Of a DNA stretch of 50,845 nt, positions 45,978 through 50,845 are shown one piece after another. Position 1 is the stretch's first letter. Each line of letters begins with the position of its first letter. Source of the DNA: an uncultured Bacteroidales bacterium (GTDB lineage Bacteria; Bacteroidota; Bacteroidia; Bacteroidales; FEN-979); the NCBI GenBank assembly GCA_903916595.1, contig CAIWXI010000078.1:1-50845 (forward strand). The letters are read 5' to 3'. Both the position numbers and the translations under genes were made by a program. The notes beneath the pieces are model-generated. The model saw nothing but the letters and a program-made list of their open reading frames with translations, ran no database searches and was not told where the DNA came from.

Positions 45978-47273
45978 TTATTGAACAATCAGTTTGCTGT
46001 TAATGGTTTCTGTTCCGGCAACGACCCTGATAAAATATATACCTTGCGCATAGGAAGTTATATCCAAATGACCACTAAATTCCCCACTTTGAGTTGAAGA
46101 TTCTGCAGAAATCAATAACTTTCCGGTACTATTGATGATTGCATAACTGATTTTCTGAGCTTTCAATCCGGAAACGAAAAGATTAGCTGATCCATGTGCA
46201 GGATTCGGTGAGATGGTTAGCTGTAGCCCATCGCTGCTCCTCGTTTCAATTCCGGTACAAGGATCCAACAGAACATGCTTTACCTGGCTTACACTCCCGG
46301 AGCAGGGGCTGATCGCAGTAGCGGTAATCGTTAGGTTCGCAGATCCTGTGACTTTATCACCGGAACCTATATTATACACGGTTGAAAGCTGGTTGGGGTG
46401 ACTGAAGCTGCCGTCGCCGCTGGTCGTCCAAAGCACAGAAGCATAGTTTGTTGCCGAACTGCTGAGAGAGATGAAGTCAGCCCAATCGCAAACCAAAGTA
46501 TCTGCGCCGGCATTTACGGTCGCTGACTGCTGTACATCCACCGAAGCAGAAGCAGAAACGAAATTGATCCCATCATCCACACTGACATAGTATACAGTGT
46601 TTTCAGTCGGCTGAACCACAGGATTCTGCAAAATGGAAGTAAATCCCGCAGGGGTGGAAGTCCAGGAATATGTATAAGACCCGCTGCCACCACCGGGGCT
46701 ACAGTTCAGCTGGGAACTGGAACCGCTGCAGATTGCCGAAGGGGTTGCCGAGGCGGTTACAGATAGAGGAAGAGCTACATTTTCAGGCACGGTGATATTT
46801 TCGAGCTTAATAACAGTAGCTGTGACAACGCAGGCCATATAAAATGTAACATCGCCCGATCCTGCAGAAGGGGCTTTCCACTGAACCACCCAGGTTGCCG
46901 GGTTAGAACTTTTCTTTGTAGTGTGAGTAACATATTTTGTCCCCCCTGTTGTATGGCTGCCGGAGCCTGCAATCATTGTCCCGACCTGGGTGCCGGCTAA
47001 TTTCTGAGGAGAAACCTCAAAGCCCTTATTTCCTGACCCGGTAATATTTACCGTGATATCGTAAGTACTATCGGCTTTGTATCCTGCTGAAGGGATATTT
47101 GTAGAAAGAAAACCCGTAATGTTTGAGGACGTTCCCCCGTGGCAGTAAGTGCAATTTTTTGCATCACCAGGAGATCCTGTATAACCGGCCGGAGCTCCGT
47201 TTCCATGACTTAAGGCATTAAGTGATGATGCCAGTAACACCATCGCAATCAATAAATGTAATTTACTCTTCAT
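45978..47273 (-). CDS. T9SS cargo with CxxCH heme-type motif (choice-of-anchor V-like)
   Basis: A 431-residue exported protein; ATG 47273 gives a signal peptide (MKSKLHLLIAMVLLASSLNALS), whereas the longer ORF prefix has no initiation sense. Residues about 35-175 form a choice-of-anchor V/Reelin-like domain and contain NCTYCHGG, a CxxCH c-type heme motif (only one). PKD/Ig-like domains follow (GSGSYTYSWTSTPAGFTSILQNPVVQPTENTVYYVSVDDG), then a T9SS type A C-terminal domain (LQLTISPNPAHGSANLFVSGLKAQ ... IYFIRVVAGTETINSKLIVQ). The Ig-like and C-terminal modules closely match the next protein, so the two are likely recent paralogues in this part. Probably surface-exposed, possibly electron-transferring. 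Confidence 0.88.
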   Translation of the reverse strand: MKSKLHLLIAMVLLASSLNALSHGNGAPAGYTGSPGDAKNCTYCHGGTSSNITGFLSTNIPSAGYKADSTYDITVNITGSGNKGFEVSPQKLAGTQVGTMIAGSGSHTTGGTKYVTHTTKKSSNPATWVVQWKAPSAGSGDVTFYMACVVTATVIKLENITVPENVALPLSVTASATPSAICSGSSSQLNCSPGGGSGSYTYSWTSTPAGFTSILQNPVVQPTENTVYYVSVDDGINFVSASASVDVQQSATVNAGADTLVCDWADFISLSSSATNYASVLWTTSGDGSFSHPNQLSTVYNIGSGDKVTGSANLTITATAISPCSGSVSQVKHVLLDPCTGIETRSSDGLQLTISPNPAHGSANLFVSGLKAQKISYAIINSTGKLLISAESSTQSGEFSGHLDITSYAQGIYFIRVVAGTETINSKLIVQ

Positions 47274-47353
47274 GTATGTTTGGTTTTGGTTAATAAGTGC
47301 AATTTTACCCGATAAAAAATAAAAAAATATCCTGGTTACGGCAGCCAAGATAT

Positions 47354-47390
47354 AAAAAGAACTCCCAGGGGTAAGCCTGGGAGTTCTTTT
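47354..47390. terminator. Bidirectional terminator hairpin
   Basis: AGAACTCCCAGG (47358-47369) and CCTGGGAGTTCT (47376-47387) form a 12-bp perfect stem with a 6-base loop, extended by A and T runs on both sides. It sits just downstream of the 783-residue T9SS gene and upstream of the smaller one, so it insulates the two. Confidence 0.9.
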
Positions 47391-47406
47391 CTTTATAAAA
47401 AAAATA

Positions 47407-49758
47407 TTATTGAATTATGAGTTTTTCGATCCGGTTGCCGGTCTCTGTCTTAACTTTCAGGATATAGCTTCCTTTAGGCAGGAATGAAAGATTAAGGCGG
47501 TCATTAATAGTATTTCCCGACGCTTGATATACCTGTTGGTACACCGGGTGCCCCTGAAGGTCAGTAACAACCACTTCGGCACTTAGGGTTCCGGGATTCG
47601 TAATTTTCAGATCGAATATTCCGTTCGAAGGGTTAGGTTGAACCGATATATTCATTGTTTTTACCAGGTCATTAACTCCTGTGCAAGGATCGAACAACAC
47701 GGTCACTGTATCTGTAGCCAAACCATGGCAGGGAAGCTGGGCATGCACCATAAGAACCAGTTTAGCGCCATCCTGTTTGTCGAGAGCCATCGGGTGGTAT
47801 TGGGTTACAAGGGCCGTTGGATCGTCAAAATATCCATCACCAAGGGTTGACCATAGACTCTGGTCATAACCGATCCCGCTGCCATGAACTGTAAACACAG
47901 GAACATAGTTGCAATATACCGTGTCGTTTCCTGCATATGCTGAAGCCGGAGCCTGAACAGTAACACGTACCGAATCAACAAAAGTATTAACGCCATCGCT
48001 TACACTTGCAATGTATGTTGTACTGAGAAGGGGATGAGCCCAAAGACTTTGCAGGCTTGATGTGAACCCGGCAGGATTCGATGTCCATGAATAGGTGTAA
48101 GTACCGCTGCCGCCTGTAGCGGAAACCGATAGCTGGGTACTATCACTGCCACAAATAAGGTTCGGAACAGCCGATACTGTGGCCATCAGAACATTTCCGA
48201 AGGAGAAAGCGCCTATCCTGGTTTTCCAGCCCATGGATGATGTAGTTGCAAAATATTCCTGAGTATACCAGAATTTTCCTGGTGCGGAGGGGTCTGCATT
48301 CATAGCGCTGTAATCACCCCATCGTGATCTGCCAGCATAAGTGTAGGTCTGTGAACCACCACCGGCTACGATGGTTTTATCGGTAATAGAGAAAGTGTTA
48401 AGGGGATCGCTCTCAACGCGGCCTGCGTATGCAATAGAGGGATATACCGATGAACTGGCCATTGAATATCCAAGTGCGATATTGTTCTGGGCATCGATGG
48501 CTATGCTACCCATCCAGCGGTTGGTTGCATCGGGGGTGAACGTACTTTCCTGGTATACAGTCCACGCAGCAGGGTCGGTACCGTCGTTACGAAGTTCCCA
48601 CCAACGGATGCCGCCATGACCACTTACGTTTACCGTTGCATTGGCCACCATGGCCCAATGGTCGCTGAACTTTCTGAATGGAAGGCGGAACATAAGCCGG
48701 CCGGGAATAGCATCCAGCTGGGTGCTCGTACCTTTCTGGGGAATGCCGGAAAGAGTTCCATTAAAAGCAGAAACAGGAATGGTGCAAAGCAAAGTGTATG
48801 TTGAACTTGCAGGAGTTACCCAATCCACATGAAAAGCATACATCCTGATATGGCCCGATTTTAGCCAGGCAAAGAAATTCGGTGTACCTAAAGGAGGATA
48901 TTCCCCGTCACAATCAGAAGGCAGTATAGCATATGCTTCATTGGAACTTGGCAGAGTAAAGAATACCATACTCGCGGTAGGGCTTCCTGCATACATGGCG
49001 GCCTTATCGAAGCAAGCCGCACCTGTACCTATATAGTTTGTAGCACCTGAAGAGAAGCGGTTTGATGTCATATAAATACCGTCGGGCCATACTCCAAGTT
49101 TAGGATAGTCGGGCATATCGGTAAACTGAAACTGATAACGGTAATAAGAACCTGTTGGATCACCAGTTGTTGAAATCGCTACCATTTCCCAAAAGGGTCC
49201 GTTAGGATACGTTGGAAGTGAGAACTGGGTAAAGATCCAGCGGTTTTCAATTTCATCGTAAAGAACTACCGCATCACCATCATTTGAATTGTGGGGAAGA
49301 CCGGTAAACATCGCACTGTTTGCAATGGGTCCGATTAGTTTGTTACCTGCTTTATCATAAATTGAATAATGCAGGTTAACTACCTGGAAATAATTGTTCG
49401 GGCCAACATCGCCATCGGTGTCGGGAGGAAAAAGATTATCGATGTTGCTAATGCCATCATATGAAAGCAAAAGGCTGTCGGCCGTGCTGCTGCCAGGATA
49501 ATTCTGAAGAGTGCGGTCTGCAGTGATCATAGGTTCATCCTTCGGAAAACCAAAAGGATAAAGGTTGTTCTTCACTACACCGTCCTTCCAGGAATTGTCG
49601 GCATGCTTGGGAGCCAATTTTACAAGATCCCTAAGCGGTGGTGACACATCAAAATACACATTCTTAAATACCTGGGGTTTTAAAGGGGGTTCTGTCTGAG
49701 CCATAACACTTCCAAGCGCCAGGCTGCAGCACATCAATAGTGTAAATACGTTTTTCAT
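47407..49758 (-). CDS. Large T9SS cargo protein
   Basis: A 783-residue exported protein with signal peptide (MKNVFTLLMCCSLALGSVMAQ). Residues about 85-500 are a beta-rich, probably propeller-like domain (LLSYDGISNIDNLFPPDTDGDVGPNNYFQVVNLHYSIYDKAGNKLIGP, WMGSIAIDAQNNIALGYSMASS, RWGDYSAMNADPSAPGKFWYTQEYF) of a type seen in putative surface or sortilin-like proteins. An Ig-like domain (ICGSDSTQLSVSATGGSGTYTYSWTSNPAGFTSSLQS) and an Ig/PKD-like segment with AGNDTVYCNYVPVF follow. The end is a T9SS type A domain (MNISVQPNPSNGIFDLKI ... GSYILKVKTETGNRIEKLIIQ). The middle modules match the neighbour at 45978. Secreted or cell-surface; no enzymatic motif recognised. Confidence 0.87.
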   Translation of the reverse strand: MKNVFTLLMCCSLALGSVMAQTEPPLKPQVFKNVYFDVSPPLRDLVKLAPKHADNSWKDGVVKNNLYPFGFPKDEPMITADRTLQNYPGSSTADSLLLSYDGISNIDNLFPPDTDGDVGPNNYFQVVNLHYSIYDKAGNKLIGPIANSAMFTGLPHNSNDGDAVVLYDEIENRWIFTQFSLPTYPNGPFWEMVAISTTGDPTGSYYRYQFQFTDMPDYPKLGVWPDGIYMTSNRFSSGATNYIGTGAACFDKAAMYAGSPTASMVFFTLPSSNEAYAILPSDCDGEYPPLGTPNFFAWLKSGHIRMYAFHVDWVTPASSTYTLLCTIPVSAFNGTLSGIPQKGTSTQLDAIPGRLMFRLPFRKFSDHWAMVANATVNVSGHGGIRWWELRNDGTDPAAWTVYQESTFTPDATNRWMGSIAIDAQNNIALGYSMASSSVYPSIAYAGRVESDPLNTFSITDKTIVAGGGSQTYTYAGRSRWGDYSAMNADPSAPGKFWYTQEYFATTSSMGWKTRIGAFSFGNVLMATVSAVPNLICGSDSTQLSVSATGGSGTYTYSWTSNPAGFTSSLQSLWAHPLLSTTYIASVSDGVNTFVDSVRVTVQAPASAYAGNDTVYCNYVPVFTVHGSGIGYDQSLWSTLGDGYFDDPTALVTQYHPMALDKQDGAKLVLMVHAQLPCHGLATDTVTVLFDPCTGVNDLVKTMNISVQPNPSNGIFDLKITNPGTLSAEVVVTDLQGHPVYQQVYQASGNTINDRLNLSFLPKGSYILKVKTETGNRIEKLIIQ

Positions 49759-49821
49759 AATTGCGCTGATATTGAGTGGATAAGATTTACTTATAAAATT
49801 TTACAGAAATTTTTCATGATA

Positions 49822-49829
49822 CAAAAGTA
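49822..49829 (-). promoter_or_regulatory. Putative -7 element, large T9SS gene
   Basis: The minus strand reads TACTTTTG, about 64 bases before the ATG at 49758, with TTG 22 bases further upstream. Confidence 0.48.
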
Positions 49830-49901
49830 GTGGAAAGTTAAGTAAATAATACAATCTGACCATTTTTTTATATAATTTTAACTCCGTAAAATGATGAAAA
49901 G

Positions 49902-50606
49902 ATGAACATTATAGTTACAGGAGCCGGAAAAGGCATTGGTTATGAGCTCGTTAAAATCCTCTCCAGGCATAAGCAGAACCATATACTGGCCCTCTCCAGG
50001 AAAATGAGTGATCTGAAGGAACTTGCAAACGATTGCCGTAAACAGACGCCCGAAGCAAAGATCACTCCTTACGAATTTGACCTGAATCAGTTTGATTTTT
50101 ATCCTTTCATAGCCCAGAGAGTGGAATCGATGCTTCACCGTATCGATATCATCATTCATAATGCAGGCCGGCTTGTAAACAAACCTTTTTCAAAGACCGA
50201 ACAAGGCGATTTCGACGAGATTTATAATGTAAACGTGAAAGCCCCTTTCTTTTTCACCCAGGCTCTCCTGCCACTGATGAACAGAGGTGGGCATATCGTA
50301 ATGGTAAGCAGCCTTGGAGGAGTTCAGGGATCGATAAAATTTCCCGGACTCTCGGCCTATAGTTCCAGCAAAGGAGCCCTGGCCATTTTAAGCCAATGCC
50401 TTGCATTGGAACTTTCAGATCAGGATATTCATGTTAATTGCCTGGCCCTGGGCTCGGCACAAACCAAGATGTTCGAAAAAGCTTTCCCTGGTATCAAAGC
50501 CCCTCTCTCCCCACAACAGATGGCCTCGTTTATTGCTGACTTTGCCGTTACCGGGCAAAAGTATTTTAACGGGAAAGTGCTGGAGGTAGCGCTTTCGGGA
50601 ACGTGA
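49902..50606 (+). CDS. Short-chain dehydrogenase/reductase
   Basis: A 234-residue classical SDR. NAD(P)-binding TGAGKGIG (residues 6-13), NAG (IIIHNAGRL, about 87-89), catalytic Ser136/Ser137 (MVSSLGG), Tyr153 and Lys157 (YSSSKGA) and a Asn near 112 (VNVKAPF). It probably uses NADP(H), but the cofactor-specific charge after the second strand is not decisive. The substrate is unknown. Start ATG 49902 fits the N-terminal strand. Divergent from the large T9SS gene and followed, 4 bases after its stop, by an octamer array and hairpin element. Confidence 0.93.
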   Translation: MNIIVTGAGKGIGYELVKILSRHKQNHILALSRKMSDLKELANDCRKQTPEAKITPYEFDLNQFDFYPFIAQRVESMLHRIDIIIHNAGRLVNKPFSKTEQGDFDEIYNVNVKAPFFFTQALLPLMNRGGHIVMVSSLGGVQGSIKFPGLSAYSSSKGALAILSQCLALELSDQDIHVNCLALGSAQTKMFEKAFPGIKAPLSPQQMASFIADFAVTGQKYFNGKVLEVALSGT

Positions 50607-50610
50607 ATTC

Positions 50611-50845
50611 AAATGGTGAAATGGTGAAATGGTGAAATAGCCCGCAGCTTCACACCGCCGCTACGGTGTTCCACCTGAGGCGGCTTGTGTGAACTGCTTC
50701 GCTACCGTAATTTCACCATTTCACCATTTCACCATTTCACCATTTCACCATTTCACCATTTCACCATTTCACCATTTCACCATTTCACCATTTCACCATT
50801 TCACCATTTCACCATTTCACCATTTCACCATTTCACCATTTCACC
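50611..50845. repeat. Composite hairpin element with 17-unit octamer tail
   Basis: GGTGAAAT units (50611-50640), a hairpin core (about 50641-50709) and then nearly 17 ATTTCACC units (50711-50845), running off the window. The core has stems GCAG/CTGC, TTCACAC/GTGTGAA, GCCGC/GCGGC and GGTG/CACC. It matches the reverse complement of the element at 36778-36902. Confidence 0.93.

Overview
The window looks like a chromosomal segment of an uncultured or environmental Bacteroidota (Bacteroidetes) bacterium. Evidence: several secreted proteins end in type IX secretion (T9SS) type A sorting-like domains; many genes have the Bacteroidota -7 promoter motif TAnnTTTG, sometimes with a TTG/TTTG element 18-20 bp upstream; ribosome-binding sites are mostly absent; and the families are typical of the phylum (DUF3127, BlaI plus M56/TonB, a PorE-like OmpA lipoprotein, tricorn-like protease, DUF349 protein, a RibD-RibE-RibBA-RibH riboflavin cluster). 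No rRNA, tRNA, CRISPR array, prophage or complete insertion sequence was seen.

Layout. 1-5 kb: a partial unknown gene, a secreted protein, a WalJ/YycJ-like metallo-hydrolase, an aldo/keto reductase and a BlaI-M56 sensor pair. 5-11.6 kb: dinD next to a DUF3127 OB-fold-like protein with an SSB-like tail, a large secreted beta-propeller protein, an old yellow enzyme and an anti-sigma-like membrane protein. 11.7-19.4 kb: a PlsC-like acyltransferase, comB, a tight four-gene envelope operon ending in a large leucine-rich-repeat protein, and gcvT. 19.5-31.5 kb: a sugar-nucleotide dehydratase, miaA, a tricorn-like protease, a beta-barrel, a degenerate FolD homologue, an HTH regulator and a large lipoprotein. 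31.6-41.9 kb: OsmC, a Cys/Met-metabolism PLP enzyme, DUF349, aroC, the agmatine-to-putrescine pair aguB-aguA, a T9SS cargo protein and a PorE-like lipoprotein. 41.9-45.9 kb: the riboflavin operon under an FMN riboswitch with a visible terminator and antiterminator. 46-50.8 kb: two T9SS cargo proteins, an SDR oxidoreductase and a long octamer array running off the window.

The most unusual feature is a dense set of short tandem-repeat arrays. Several unrelated 7-mer and 8-mer families (GATATCT, CGTACAT, GGATGCA, ATTTCACC/AAATAGCG, CCCAGTCA), plus 9-mer and 12-mer arrays, recur across the window. Most sit at gene 3' ends and often supply the stop codon and last residues of the gene (WalJ-like, PlsC, MiaA, tricorn, AroC, AguA, PorE-like, OsmC, the dehydratase). 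Others are in frame inside enzymes (MiaA, AroC) or linkers (propeller protein, tricorn protease, DUF349 protein). Two octamer arrays (36.8 kb and 50.6 kb) flank related ~65-nt hairpin cores whose stems differ by compensatory base changes. This suggests a selected, structured, dispersed element of the form [GGTGAAAT]n-hairpin-[ATTTCACC]n, perhaps REPIN-like. No transposase for it lies in the window.
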